From Alteromonadaceae bacterium XY-R5 (GTDB taxonomy: Bacteria > Pseudomonadota > Gammaproteobacteria > Enterobacterales > Alteromonadaceae), in the NCBI GenBank assembly GCA_001660395.1, contig LXWE01000002.1:62001-126000 (forward strand): a stretch of 64,000 nt of DNA, written 5' to 3'. Of the stretch, positions 37,143 to 45,919 are shown piece after piece. Below the pieces are notes generated by a model. It saw only the letters and a list, made by a program, of their open reading frames with translations, made no database searches and was not told the DNA's origin. The position numbers and the translations under genes were made by a program. How positions within the stretch are numbered: the stretch's first letter is position 1; the number at the start of each line of letters is the position of its first letter.

Positions 37143-38135
37143 ATGAAACTGGCAACCTTAAAAAATGGTACCCGTGACGGTATGTTGGTGGTGGTTTCCC
37201 GCGATCTGCAACTGGCGGTATCGGCAGCAGATATTGCCGAAACCCTGCAACAGGCATTAGAAAACTGGGACGATGTTGCGCCATTTCTACAAGCCCGATT
37301 TGACGCGCTGCAATCTGGTAAAGCCGATGAAGCCTTTCCTTTTGAACCTCAAAATGCCATGGCACCGTTGCCGCGTGCCTGGCAATGGCTGGATGGCTCA
37401 GCCTTCGATAGCCATGGTGAATTAATGGACAAGGTATTTGGATTAGCACCCATGGACAGACAAGGTCGTCCGCTGATGTACCAGGGCGTCTCCGACAAAT
37501 TCTATGCCCCGACTGAGGATGTTGTGTTTGCCAGTCAGGAGGAAGGTATCGATTTTGAAGGCGAGTTTGGGGTGATAGTAGATGAAACCCCTCTGGGTGT
37601 TTCACCAGCAGAAGCCGCCAGCCACATTCGCCTGATTGTACAAATCAATGACTGGTCACTGCGTAAATTAGCCCCTATTGAAATGAAAACCGGCTTTGGC
37701 TGGGTGCAGGCCAAGCCTCCCTGTGCCATGGCGCCAGTGGCCGTAACCCCGGATGAGCTGGGCGATGCCTGGCGCAATAGCCGGGTAGTGATGGATCTGC
37801 AGGTGAGCTGGAACGACAAGCCGTTTGGGGCTGCCAACGGTGAACATATGTCGTCGGGTTTTGATGAGCTGGTGGCCCATGCAGCCCACAGTCGCACGCT
37901 GGTGGCGGGCACGGTTATCGGTTCAGGCACGGTTTCGAATCACAACTATCGCGAAGTGGGGTCGTCCTGTATTGCGGAACGTCGCGGCATCGAAATGATG
38001 GATTTGGGCGAAGCCAAAACCGCCTTTATGGCCTTTGGCGACAAAGTAAAAATGCAGGTACTGGACAGCGATGGTCAGTCTGTTTTCGGCGCTATCGACC
38101 AGCAGGTTGTTAGTGCGCATTCGAATAACCAATAA
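37143..38135 (+). CDS. Fumarylacetoacetate hydrolase (FAH) family protein
   Basis: 330 residues from the ATG at 37143; an upstream in-frame TTG at 37137 is less likely. The N-terminal subdomain (MKLATLKNGTRDGMLVVVSRD) is like that of bacterial fumarylacetoacetases, and the C-terminal catalytic domain has the metal motif with FEGEFGVIVDE, then NDWSLRKLAPIEMKTGFGWVQAKP, MSSGFDELVAH and AGTVIGSGTVSNHN. The family hydrolyses acylpyruvates or C-C bonds in beta-diketone acids at the end of homogentisate, gentisate and similar pathways. No homogentisate dioxygenase is nearby, so the substrate is unknown. It is the first gene of the operon. Confidence 0.9.
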   Translation: MKLATLKNGTRDGMLVVVSRDLQLAVSAADIAETLQQALENWDDVAPFLQARFDALQSGKADEAFPFEPQNAMAPLPRAWQWLDGSAFDSHGELMDKVFGLAPMDRQGRPLMYQGVSDKFYAPTEDVVFASQEEGIDFEGEFGVIVDETPLGVSPAEAASHIRLIVQINDWSLRKLAPIEMKTGFGWVQAKPPCAMAPVAVTPDELGDAWRNSRVVMDLQVSWNDKPFGAANGEHMSSGFDELVAHAAHSRTLVAGTVIGSGTVSNHNYREVGSSCIAERRGIEMMDLGEAKTAFMAFGDKVKMQVLDSDGQSVFGAIDQQVVSAHSNNQ

Positions 38136-38153
38136 ATCAGCAGGGAGACGCAG

Positions 38154-38453
38154 ATGATTTATGAAATTGCCAGCATTGAAGTGATCAAGGGCCAGGAAAA
38201 AGCCTTTGAAGCGGCCGTGGCTAAAGCCAGTGAACATTTTAAAGCTGCTCAGGGCTGCCTGAGTCTGGCTTTGGAACGGGTAATCGAAAGCCCGAACTGT
38301 TATCGCCTGGTGGTGGGCTGGGAAAGGGTAGAGGACCATATGGTGACCTTTCGTGAATCGGCTGGCTTTAGCGCCTGGCGTGCACTGGCGGGACCATTTT
38401 TCGCTCAGCCACCCAAGGTGGTGCATGTGTCACGGGTACTCAACGGCTTTTAG
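38154..38453 (+). CDS. Antibiotic biosynthesis monooxygenase (ABM) domain protein
   Basis: 99 residues, GCAGGGAGACGCAG before the ATG. It is a single dimeric alpha/beta-barrel (ABM) domain: IYEIASIEVIKGQEKAFEAA at the start, then VIESPNCYRLVVGWERVEDH. Such small proteins include cofactor-free quinone-forming monooxygenases and isomerase-like helpers in aromatic pathways. Located 18 bp after the FAH gene and two bp before the LacI gene. Activity cannot be told from sequence. Confidence 0.85.
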   Translation: MIYEIASIEVIKGQEKAFEAAVAKASEHFKAAQGCLSLALERVIESPNCYRLVVGWERVEDHMVTFRESAGFSAWRALAGPFFAQPPKVVHVSRVLNGF

Positions 38454-38455
38454 TT

Positions 38456-39493
38456 ATGAGCAGTAAAGCTGTGGCAGCCGCCAGTGATGTAGCGCGTCTG
38501 GCGGGCGTATCTCAGTCGGCGGTGTCACGGGCCTTTACCGAAGGCGCAAGCATATCCGCCAAAACCCGCCAGCGGGTGATGGTCGCCGCCGAACAGCTGG
38601 GCTACCGACCAAATCAACTGGCCAGAAGTTTACTTAAAGGGCGTTCAAACATTGTTGGTGTGGTGCTGGGCAATCTGCAAAACCCGTTTTTTGCCGAAGT
38701 GCTGGATGCCTTATCACAATCCCTTTCGGCAGCAGGGCAGCGCTTGCTGGTGTTTACCACTGCCGCCAATGCCGAAGTGGATGCGCAAATAAATGACTTG
38801 CTGCATTACCGGGTCGATGCACTGATTTTGATGTCGACCACCCTGTCATCGTCGCTGGCGCGTCAGTGTCAGGCGGCAGGGATTCCGGTGATTTTCGTGA
38901 ATCGTACCGGTCAGGTTAAGCAGTGCTGGTCGGTGACGGGGGATAACGAAGGCGGCGCCCGTCAAATCGCTCGTCATTTAATTGAGCAGGGCTATCAGCG
39001 CCTGGCCTTTATGGCCGGCTTTGCCGACTCCTCTACCAGCTGCGAACGCCAGCGCGGTTTTTGTGATGAATTAGCCAGGTTGCAGCAGCCCGCACCGCAA
39101 CTGGTATGTGGCGAATTTAGCCGCGAAGGGGCGATAAACGCCGCGCGGCAATTACTGCAACAGGCCGTGCCACCGGATGGGATTTTCTGCGCCAACGATC
39201 ATATGGCGCTAGCCACCCTGGATGTGGCTCGTCATGAGTTTGGTTTAACGCCGGGTAAAGATATTGGGGTGGTGGGGTTTGATGATATTCAGGCAGCCAG
39301 TTGGCCAGCCTATCAGTTGACGACCTTTACCCAACCCATTGGGCCCATGGTGAAAAGGGCCACGGAATGTGTATTACAGGGTGAAAGTCGAAGCGGCGAA
39401 ACCAGTGCTGTACGCCAGCAACTTATCGCCGGGGAATTAATACGTCGTAACAGTACCAGCCGCAAACCGGTAGCGACTGTTGCGACAAACTAA
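38456..39493 (+). CDS. LacI-family transcriptional regulator of the catabolic operon
   Basis: 345 residues. The [22 protein letters not shown] (about 9-27) is followed by the hinge [19 protein letters not shown] and an effector domain ([55 protein letters not shown]). It is embedded in the operon it probably controls, two bases after the ABM gene and 22 bp before the HisD-like gene. The three-half-site operator upstream of the FAH gene is its likely target. Confidence 0.92.
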   Translation: MSSKAVAAASDVARLAGVSQSAVSRAFTEGASISAKTRQRVMVAAEQLGYRPNQLARSLLKGRSNIVGVVLGNLQNPFFAEVLDALSQSLSAAGQRLLVFTTAANAEVDAQINDLLHYRVDALILMSTTLSSSLARQCQAAGIPVIFVNRTGQVKQCWSVTGDNEGGARQIARHLIEQGYQRLAFMAGFADSSTSCERQRGFCDELARLQQPAPQLVCGEFSREGAINAARQLLQQAVPPDGIFCANDHMALATLDVARHEFGLTPGKDIGVVGFDDIQAASWPAYQLTTFTQPIGPMVKRATECVLQGESRSGETSAVRQQLIAGELIRRNSTSRKPVATVATN

Positions 39494-39515
39494 CAAGTTC
39501 AACAGGAGAACAGCA

Positions 39516-40844
39516 ATGGCAGTATGGTTAAAGCGCGGTGCCGCGGCAGAGTTTAAAGCCGATGTGGATCGCAAAGTACGGGATATCGTTGAAGGCACGC
39601 TGGCGGATATCGAACAGCGCGGTGATGCCGCCGTGCGTGAGTTGTCGATTAAATTCGATAACTGGGACCGCGAAGACTATCGCTTAAGCCCGGCGGAAAT
39701 TCAGGCCTGTATCGATACCTTGTCGAAGCAGGATCTGAAGGACATCGAATTTGCCCAGACTCAGGTGCGTAATTTCGCCCAGATCCAGCGCGAGTCTATG
39801 CGTGATGTGGAAGTGGAAACCTTACCTGGCGTAGTACTGGGGCATAAAAATATTCCGGTGAATGCGGCAGGCTGTTACGTGCCGGGCGGTAAATATCCGC
39901 TGCTGGCATCGGCGCATATGTCGGTGATCACCGCCAAAGTCGCCGGTGTGCCGCGGGTAATTACCTGTGCGCCACCCTTTAAAGGTAAACCTGCGCCAGC
40001 CATAGTCGCGGCGCAGGCGCTGGCTGGCGCCGATGCTATTTACGCACTTGGTGGTATTCAGGCCATCGGGGCGATGGCGCTGGGTACTCAAAGTATTGAC
40101 CCGGTAGACATTCTGGTGGGACCGGGCAATGCCTTTGTGGCCGAAGCCAAGCGTCAGTTATATGGCCGTGTCGGTATTGATTTATTCGCCGGCCCCACAG
40201 AAACCCTGATCATTGCTGATGAATCCGTGGATGGTGAATTGTGTGCCACCGACATTCTGGGCCAGGTTGAGCATGGCCCGGACAGCCCTGGGGTGTTGTT
40301 GACCAACTCGGAACAACTGGCCCGTGAAACCATGGCCGAAATCGAACGTCTGCTGCAAATTCTGCCTACCGCCGAGCATGCCCGCAAAGCCTGGGAAACC
40401 TACGGCGAAGTGATCGTGGCCGAGAGCTACGAAGAGATGGTGCAGATTGCCGATGAGCTGGCCTCAGAGCACGTGCAGGTGATGACCCAGGATCCGGATT
40501 ACTTCCTGAAGAATATGACCAACTACGGCGCGCTGTTTTTAGGCCCGCGCACTAATGTCGCCTTCGGTGATAAAGCCATAGGAACTAACCATACCTTGCC
40601 GACCAAGAAAGCAGCCCGTTATACCGGTGGGTTGTGGGTAGGTAAGTTCCTGAAAACCTGTACCTATCAGAAAGTGCAAACGAATGCGGCGTCTGCGTTG
40701 GTGGGGGAATACTGCTCACGTTTATGTGGCCTGGAAGGCTTTGCCGGTCACGGTGAGCAGGCCAATATTCGGGTGCGCCGTTACGGCAATCGTGACGTGC
40801 CATATGCGGGTACTGCCAGCCCAAGCGATCTCACTAAGGCCTGA
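39516..40844 (+). CDS. HisD-like alcohol dehydrogenase (histidinol dehydrogenase family)
   Basis: 442 residues from the ATG at 39516 with AACAGGAG upstream. Family blocks: [65 protein letters not shown] and the zinc-ligand region [12 protein letters not shown], with the catalytic Glu-His in LASEHVQV. The [18 protein letters not shown] block and the absence of any other his gene indicate a catabolic paralogue, as in sulfopropanediol dehydrogenase (HpsN), which takes a primary alcohol to an acid with two NAD+. It is paired with an SDR gene four bases downstream. The substrate here is not determined. Confidence 0.88.
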   Translation: MAVWLKRGAAAEFKADVDRKVRDIVEGTLADIEQRGDAAVRELSIKFDNWDREDYRLSPAEIQACIDTLSKQDLKDIEFAQTQVRNFAQIQRESMRDVEVETLPGVVLGHKNIPVNAAGCYVPGGKYPLLASAHMSVITAKVAGVPRVITCAPPFKGKPAPAIVAAQALAGADAIYALGGIQAIGAMALGTQSIDPVDILVGPGNAFVAEAKRQLYGRVGIDLFAGPTETLIIADESVDGELCATDILGQVEHGPDSPGVLLTNSEQLARETMAEIERLLQILPTAEHARKAWETYGEVIVAESYEEMVQIADELASEHVQVMTQDPDYFLKNMTNYGALFLGPRTNVAFGDKAIGTNHTLPTKKAARYTGGLWVGKFLKTCTYQKVQTNAASALVGEYCSRLCGLEGFAGHGEQANIRVRRYGNRDVPYAGTASPSDLTKA

Positions 40845-40848
40845 GTCG

Positions 40849-41622
40849 ATGAGCAGTATTAGCTTACCGAAAATGCCGAACCTGCGCCTGGATGGGCGCA
40901 GGGCGCTGGTAACCGGTGCCGGGCGTGGCATCGGCATGGCCATTGCCGCGGGCCTGGCGGAAATGGGCGCTGAGGTTACTTTAGTGGCACGCAGTCAGGG
41001 TGAAATTGACGCCGTGGCCAGTGCCATTGTTGCCGCTGGCGGTAAGGCCAGTGCAGCCTCTCTGGATGTCAGTGATTTAGCCGCGGTGCAGGCCTTTTTT
41101 GCCGCGCGCCCAGCCTTTCATGTACTGGTCAATAATGCTGGTACCAATCGGCCCAAGCCGATGATGGAGGTCAGCGAAGATGACTACGATGCCGTGCTAA
41201 ATCTGAATCTTAAAAGCGCGTTTTTTGTGGCACAGGCCTGTGTGCAGCAAATGCTGGCCGAAGGTGCGACTGGCTCGCTGATCCATATTGGCTCGCAAAT
41301 GGGCCATGTGGGCGGGCAGAATCGGTCGTTATATTGCGCATCAAAATGGGCCTTAGAGGGCATGAGTAAAAGCTTCGCGCTGGATTTAGCCAGTGCCGGT
41401 ATTCGCTCTAACACCATCGCCCCTACCTTTATCGAAACGCCATTAACCCAGCCCTTTTTCGAGGACGAGGCGTTTCTGGCGTCCGTATTAACCAAAATCA
41501 AACTGGGTCGTCTTGGTCAGGTCCAGGACCTGATGGGCGCGGCGGCATATTTGGCCAGCGATGCGTCGGCATTGGTGACGGGCACCAGTTTGGTTGTTGA
41601 TGGCGGCTGGACCGCCGAATAG
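40849..41622 (+). CDS. Short-chain dehydrogenase/reductase
   Basis: 257 residues from the ATG at 40849. Classical SDR: the NAD(P)-binding TGAGRGIGMAIAAGLAEMG near residue 20, NNAG in VLVNNAGTNRP, catalytic Ser in IHIGSQMGHVG, and YCASK with the Tyr and Lys. The end VTGTSLVVDGGWTAE is normal. It starts four bases after the HisD-like stop codon, so the two enzymes may act in sequence on a diol or hydroxy-ketone. The next gene follows by nine bases. Confidence 0.93.
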   Translation: MSSISLPKMPNLRLDGRRALVTGAGRGIGMAIAAGLAEMGAEVTLVARSQGEIDAVASAIVAAGGKASAASLDVSDLAAVQAFFAARPAFHVLVNNAGTNRPKPMMEVSEDDYDAVLNLNLKSAFFVAQACVQQMLAEGATGSLIHIGSQMGHVGGQNRSLYCASKWALEGMSKSFALDLASAGIRSNTIAPTFIETPLTQPFFEDEAFLASVLTKIKLGRLGQVQDLMGAAAYLASDASALVTGTSLVVDGGWTAE

Positions 41623-41631
41623 GAGAACAGT

Positions 41632-42783
41632 ATGTTTGAACCTTTCAAAGGTAACTATGTGTGGAATTTGCAGGTCAATCTTGCCCTGGTGTGTGGCGGT
41701 AACCATGGTGAGGTGGACGTTGCCTGTCGCCCCATCATTGAAGCCGCTGCCGCCGGGGAAGATGCTGGCACGGCCACATTGTTTGATAGCTGGATTGCGG
41801 TCGCCGATCAGGTAACCAAAAATGCCGAAGCCGATGAAGCGCAAGGTTATCTGTTATCTGCTGGCACTAAGTATGGCCGCGCCTGTGGTTATTATCTGTC
41901 GGCTGAGCGTATGCAGTCCCGCGATTATGCGCCGCGCTGGGAAGCCTATGATAAGGGCTTAGCCTTATACCGTAAGTATGTAGAATGCAGCGGCCTGCAT
42001 GTGGATTTTGTCGAAATTCCCTATGAAGGCACTTCGTACCCGGCGATTTTTGTGCATGATGGCAGCGGTATTAAGCGTCCGGCTCTGGTGTCCTGTAACG
42101 GCCTGGATTCGATGAAAGAGCAGGTGATGATGGCGGGGCACGGCATCGAAAACCTGCGCCGCGGCATCAATACCCTGTTTGTGGATCAGCCCGGTACCGG
42201 CGAAGCCCTGCGTAAACGCGGCCTGACCGCAGTTTACGATACCGAGCGCTGGGCGACTCCGGCATGGGAATATCTGGCTAGCCGTGCTGATGTGGATGCA
42301 AATAAAATTGGCATGTTTGGTTTGTCGTTAGGGGGCTATTACGCACCGCGTGCGGCGGCCAACGAGCCGCGTTTTGCCTTATGTGCTGTGATGGGCGCAA
42401 ACCATATGTGGGGCCAGCGTCAGAAAGAGCGGATGGAGCGCGAAGGTGAAAACCCGGTGCCCCATTACTGGGACCATGTGCTGTGGGTTTGGGGACACGA
42501 CAATCTGGATGACTTTATGGCGGCGATGCCCAAGGTGACGCTGGATGGTCAAATCGAAAAGCTGAAAATGCCGTTTCTGGTCACTCATGGCGCAGGCGAC
42601 CGTCAGATCCCGGTAGCCAATGCCCAGCGCAGTTACGAGCAGGCGGTGAATGCCAGCAAGCGGCATCTGCGTATTTTCACCGAGCAGGACTTTGAGATTG
42701 AGCATTGTGGCGCCGACAATGGTACCGTAATGCGTGATTATATTGCCGACTGGTGCGCCGCCACCTTTGCTGAAATGGAGTAA
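41632..42783 (+). CDS. Alpha/beta hydrolase, C-C-bond hydrolase-like (DHPON hydrolase/Ayg1 group)
   Basis: 383 residues, AGGAGAACAGT before the ATG. A helical N-terminal region of about 125 residues precedes the alpha/beta-hydrolase core, as in 2,6-dihydroxypseudooxynicotine hydrolase and fungal Ayg1. The catalytic triad can be placed at Ser-232 (GLSLGG), Asp-324 (THGAGDRQIP) and His-359 (EIEHCG). Members of this group cleave carbon-carbon bonds in beta-diketone-like or acyl-aromatic substrates. In an operon with FAH and dehydrogenases this suggests removal of an acyl side chain or hydrolysis of a ring-cleavage product (inference). Confidence 0.85.
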   Translation: MFEPFKGNYVWNLQVNLALVCGGNHGEVDVACRPIIEAAAAGEDAGTATLFDSWIAVADQVTKNAEADEAQGYLLSAGTKYGRACGYYLSAERMQSRDYAPRWEAYDKGLALYRKYVECSGLHVDFVEIPYEGTSYPAIFVHDGSGIKRPALVSCNGLDSMKEQVMMAGHGIENLRRGINTLFVDQPGTGEALRKRGLTAVYDTERWATPAWEYLASRADVDANKIGMFGLSLGGYYAPRAAANEPRFALCAVMGANHMWGQRQKERMEREGENPVPHYWDHVLWVWGHDNLDDFMAAMPKVTLDGQIEKLKMPFLVTHGAGDRQIPVANAQRSYEQAVNASKRHLRIFTEQDFEIEHCGADNGTVMRDYIADWCAATFAEME

Positions 42784-42785
42784 AT

Positions 42786-43217
42786 ATGACAACGTCCGAT
42801 CCGAGCCTGACGACACCAGAATTTAGTTTTCATCATGGTGGCGTCAGTGTGCCCAGCCTGGATGCGGCCATTGAATGGTATGGTCGGGTGTTAGGCTTTG
42901 AGCTGGAGCGGCGGTTTCATATTGATGCTGCCAATGCCGACGTGGCCATGATCAAACGCGGTCCGCTGCGCTTTGAGATCTTCGAAGTGCAGGGGGCGGC
43001 AGCTTTGCCCGAGGAAAGACGGCATCCGCCATCAGACGTGAAAACCCACGGCAATAAGCATGTGGCGTTTCGGGTCGCAGACCTGGATGCGTTCTTAGCT
43101 GTGGTTGAAGCCAAGGGTGCGGACGTAGCCTTTGTGGTGCGGGAAAAATTCGGCAAAGGCTGCTTTTTACGCGATTGCGCCGGTAACCTGATTGAGTTTG
43201 TGGAAGAGCCGAACTAA
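42786..43217 (+). CDS. Glyoxalase/VOC-family protein
   Basis: 143 residues, two bases after the hydrolase gene. The two VOC half-modules are visible: HHGGVSVPSLDAAIEWYGRVLGF and KHVAFRVADLDAFLAVVEAKG. Potential metal ligands His (FHHGG), Glu (RFEIFEV), His (NKHVAF) and Glu (LIEFVEE) are all in place, so it should bind a divalent metal. Fold members are glyoxalases, epimerases or ring-cleavage dioxygenases; a small single-copy protein like this is more often an isomerase or lyase. It is the last gene of the operon and is followed by a terminator. Confidence 0.88.
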   Translation: MTTSDPSLTTPEFSFHHGGVSVPSLDAAIEWYGRVLGFELERRFHIDAANADVAMIKRGPLRFEIFEVQGAAALPEERRHPPSDVKTHGNKHVAFRVADLDAFLAVVEAKGADVAFVVREKFGKGCFLRDCAGNLIEFVEEPN

Positions 43218-43250
43218 GGGCTTTGTCGTAAAAGCTAAACAGTTAAATAC

Positions 43251-43286
43251 AAAAGCCGTGCTTTGTGGCGAAAGCGCGGCTTTTTT
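43251..43286 (+). terminator. Terminator after the catabolic operon
   Basis: AAAAGCCGTGCTTT pairs with AAAGCGCGGCTTTTTT with one mismatch, and a T6 run follows. It ends the operon that starts at 37143. Confidence 0.85.
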
Positions 43287-43578
43287 AATTCTGTTTTTCT
43301 TGATGATGTAACAACTTATCGTTAGGTTGGGACTATGGACTGAATATTGTGTTGGCTCGTCAGTAATATATCAGTTGAGAGCAGCATTCTTATTTTCTCG
43401 AAGGCGGCCAACTTTCAATCCTGAACTAAAGTCGCCTATGCTTAGTGAAATTTATTTTCGCGTGGGTCTATGCAGATCCCGCATCTGGTGAGAAACTGCG
43501 CCGCCCAAGGCGTTCGGCCTGTTTCAACCCAACACTTTCGGCATTAATGCGTTAACACATCAACTATTGGGTTTACTG
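43287..43578. other. Leader region of the decarboxylase gene
   Basis: No gene is seen. A small inverted repeat CAGAT-N5-ATCTG lies at 43473-43487. No convincing Shine-Dalgarno sequence precedes the ATG at 43579 or the in-frame TTG at 43567, so translation may depend on leader structure. Confidence 0.4.
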
Positions 43579-45834
43579 ATGAACTTCCGCTTTCCTGTCA
43601 TTATCATTGACGAAGATTTTCGTTCCGAAAACATTTCTGGTTCCGCTATTCGTGAATTGGCTAATGCCATAGACCACGAAGGGATGGAGGTTGTCGGCTT
43701 TACCAGCTATGGCGACTTAACTTCCTTTGCTCAGCAGGCCAGCCGGGCATCTTGCTTTATCGTTTCGATTGACGATGAAGAATTCCTGACGGGGAGCGAC
43801 CAGACGGTTGCCAACGCCCTGACCGCGATTAAAAACTTCATCCGTGAAGTGCGTCGTCATAATGCACGTGTGCCGATCTTTTTATATGGCGAAACCAAAA
43901 CCGCGCGCCATTTCTCCAATGATATTCTGCGTGAATTGCATGGCTTTATTAACATGTTTGAAGACACGCCAGAGTTTGTTGCCCGCTATATTATTCGCGA
44001 AGCACGCAAGTATATGCGCGAGCTGGCACCGCCGTTTTTCAAAGCCCTGATGGAGTATGCCAATGATGGTTCTTACTCCTGGCACTGCCCGGGTCACTCT
44101 GGTGGTGTTGCCTTTCTGAAAAGTCCGGTTGGTCAGATGTTCCATCAGTTTTTTGGTGAAAACATGTTGCGTGCTGACGTGTGTAATTCGGTGGAAGAAC
44201 TGGGCCAGTTGCTGGATCACACTGGCCCGGTGGCAGACAGTGAACAAAATGCCGCACGCATTTTTGGCTGTGACCATTTGTTTTTTGTGACCAATGGTAC
44301 GTCTACCTCGAACAAAGTTGTGTGGCACAGTACAGTCGCCCCGGGGGATATCGTTGTGGTTGACCGTAACTGCCATAAATCCGTATTGCACGCCATTATC
44401 ATGACCGGCGCGATCCCGGTATTTTTGATGCCGACCCGCAATAACTACGGCATTATCGGGCCCATTCCAAAAAGTGAATTTGACCCTGAAGCCATCGCGG
44501 CCAAAATTGCAGCCAACCCTTTTGCCCGTAATGCGGCCAACAAAAAGCCGCGTATTCTGACGCTGACCCAAAGTACCTACGACGGTATCGTGTATAACGT
44601 TGAGGAAATCAAACAGGTGTTGGGCGAAAGTATTGATACGCTGCATTTTGATGAAGCCTGGTTGCCCCATGCAACCTTCCATGAGTTTTATCAGAACATG
44701 CATGCGATTTCTGCGGAGCGTGAGCGCAGCGAAAACACTCTGGTCTTTGCTACTCAGTCGACGCACAAATTGTTAGCGGGGTTATCTCAGGCGTCGCAAA
44801 TTCTGGTGCAGGACAGCAACAAGCGTAAGCTTGATCGTTTCCGCTTTAATGAATCTTATTTGATGCATGCGTCCACCAGTCCGCAATACGCCATTATTGC
44901 CTCGTGCGATGTCACGGCGGCGATGATGGAGCCACCGGGAGGGCGCACCCTGGTAGAAGAGTCGCTGGCAGAAGCCATTGATTTTCGTCATGCCATGCGT
45001 CAGGTAGATGAAGAATTTGGCGAAGACTGGTGGTTTAAAGTCTGGGGACCAGACACCCTGCCAGAAGAAAATGTCGCTGTGCAGCAAGACTGGGTGATCA
45101 AAGACACCGACGACTGGCATGGCTTTGGTCAAATCGAAACCGGCTTTAACATGCTCGATCCGATTAAAGCGACCATCATCACTCCGGGACTGGATTTAAA
45201 CGGTCGCTTTGATGAAACCGGTATTCCGGCCGTGATTGTCAGCCGTTATTTGGCCGAACATAACATCATCATTGAAAAGACGGGGTTGTACTCCTTCTTT
45301 ATTATGTTCACCATCGGTATTACCAAAGGCCGTTGGAACTCACTGGTGACTGAGTTACAGCAGTTTAAAGATGACTATGATCAGAACCTGCCCGTATGGC
45401 GGGTAATGCCAGAGTTTGCGGCGGCGCAGCCAAAATATGAGCGTATGGGCTTAAAAGACCTCTGTACCCAAATTCATCAGGTGTACCGTGAGTTTGATGT
45501 GGCGCGCATTACCAAAGACATGTATCTGTCTGACTTTATTCCCGCCATGCCGCCGGCAGAAGCCTGGTCACATATGGCCCACCGTAACGTAGAGCGTGTG
45601 CCTATCGACGAGCTGGAAGGGCGTATTACCGCCATGCTGGTGACACCATATCCTCCGGGTATTCCTCTGTTGATCCCAGGTGAGCGTTACAATGCCACGA
45701 TCGTGAACTACCTGAAATTCGTGCGTGAATTTAACGCCCGCTTCCCGGGGCTGGAAAGTGATGTACATGGCCTGGTGCGTGAAACCATCAATGGCGAAGA
45801 ACATTACTTCGTGGATGTGGTGAAAAACCCTTAA
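43579..45834 (+). CDS. Orn/Lys/Arg decarboxylase (fold type I, AdiA/CadA family)
   Basis: 751 residues, close to inducible arginine decarboxylase AdiA (about 755) and longer than lysine decarboxylases (about 715). The N-terminal wing domain (FPVIIIDEDFRSENISGSA) is followed by the PLP domain. The Schiff-base lysine is Lys-397 in TQSTHKLLAGLSQAS, and HFDEAWLPHATFHEF contains the Asp that contacts PLP. The C-terminal domain ends near VKNP. It decarboxylates a basic amino acid and consumes a proton, producing agmatine, cadaverine or putrescine. No antiporter gene is adjacent, so a pure acid-resistance module is not evident. Choice between Arg and Lys is uncertain. Confidence 0.92.
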   Translation: MNFRFPVIIIDEDFRSENISGSAIRELANAIDHEGMEVVGFTSYGDLTSFAQQASRASCFIVSIDDEEFLTGSDQTVANALTAIKNFIREVRRHNARVPIFLYGETKTARHFSNDILRELHGFINMFEDTPEFVARYIIREARKYMRELAPPFFKALMEYANDGSYSWHCPGHSGGVAFLKSPVGQMFHQFFGENMLRADVCNSVEELGQLLDHTGPVADSEQNAARIFGCDHLFFVTNGTSTSNKVVWHSTVAPGDIVVVDRNCHKSVLHAIIMTGAIPVFLMPTRNNYGIIGPIPKSEFDPEAIAAKIAANPFARNAANKKPRILTLTQSTYDGIVYNVEEIKQVLGESIDTLHFDEAWLPHATFHEFYQNMHAISAERERSENTLVFATQSTHKLLAGLSQASQILVQDSNKRKLDRFRFNESYLMHASTSPQYAIIASCDVTAAMMEPPGGRTLVEESLAEAIDFRHAMRQVDEEFGEDWWFKVWGPDTLPEENVAVQQDWVIKDTDDWHGFGQIETGFNMLDPIKATIITPGLDLNGRFDETGIPAVIVSRYLAEHNIIIEKTGLYSFFIMFTIGITKGRWNSLVTELQQFKDDYDQNLPVWRVMPEFAAAQPKYERMGLKDLCTQIHQVYREFDVARITKDMYLSDFIPAMPPAEAWSHMAHRNVERVPIDELEGRITAMLVTPYPPGIPLLIPGERYNATIVNYLKFVREFNARFPGLESDVHGLVRETINGEEHYFVDVVKNP

Positions 45835-45856
45835 TCTGAGCGGGTTTTCTCATTGT

Positions 45857-45883
45857 AAAAAGGGCAGTGTGACTGCCCTTTTT
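45857..45883 (+). terminator. Terminator after the decarboxylase gene
   Basis: AAAAAGGGCAGT-GTG-ACTGCCCTTTTT is a perfect 12-bp stem with A5 and T5 runs. It serves the convergent decarboxylase and FAD oxidase genes. Confidence 0.93.
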
Positions 45884-45919
45884 ATTTTGCGTGTTGCAAA
45901 CGATATTAAGCGTAATGTC

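Noticed and set aside
37006-37605. 199-codon minus-strand ORF over the start of the FAH gene
   Set aside because: It overlaps a clear FAH coding region and its promoter region, with a low-complexity, Arg/His-rich translation without motifs.
32248-41622. TauE/SafE permease plus HisD-like and SDR genes as a sulfopropanediol (DHPS) pathway
   Set aside because: The permease is 7 kb away on its own, no sulfolactate lyase or sulfite-handling gene is present, and the operon partners (FAH, C-C hydrolase, VOC) do not fit.
43882-44766. 294-codon ORF on the minus strand inside the decarboxylase gene
   Set aside because: The plus-strand frame is a complete, motif-rich PLP decarboxylase; the opposite ORF has no family features and is a codon-bias shadow.
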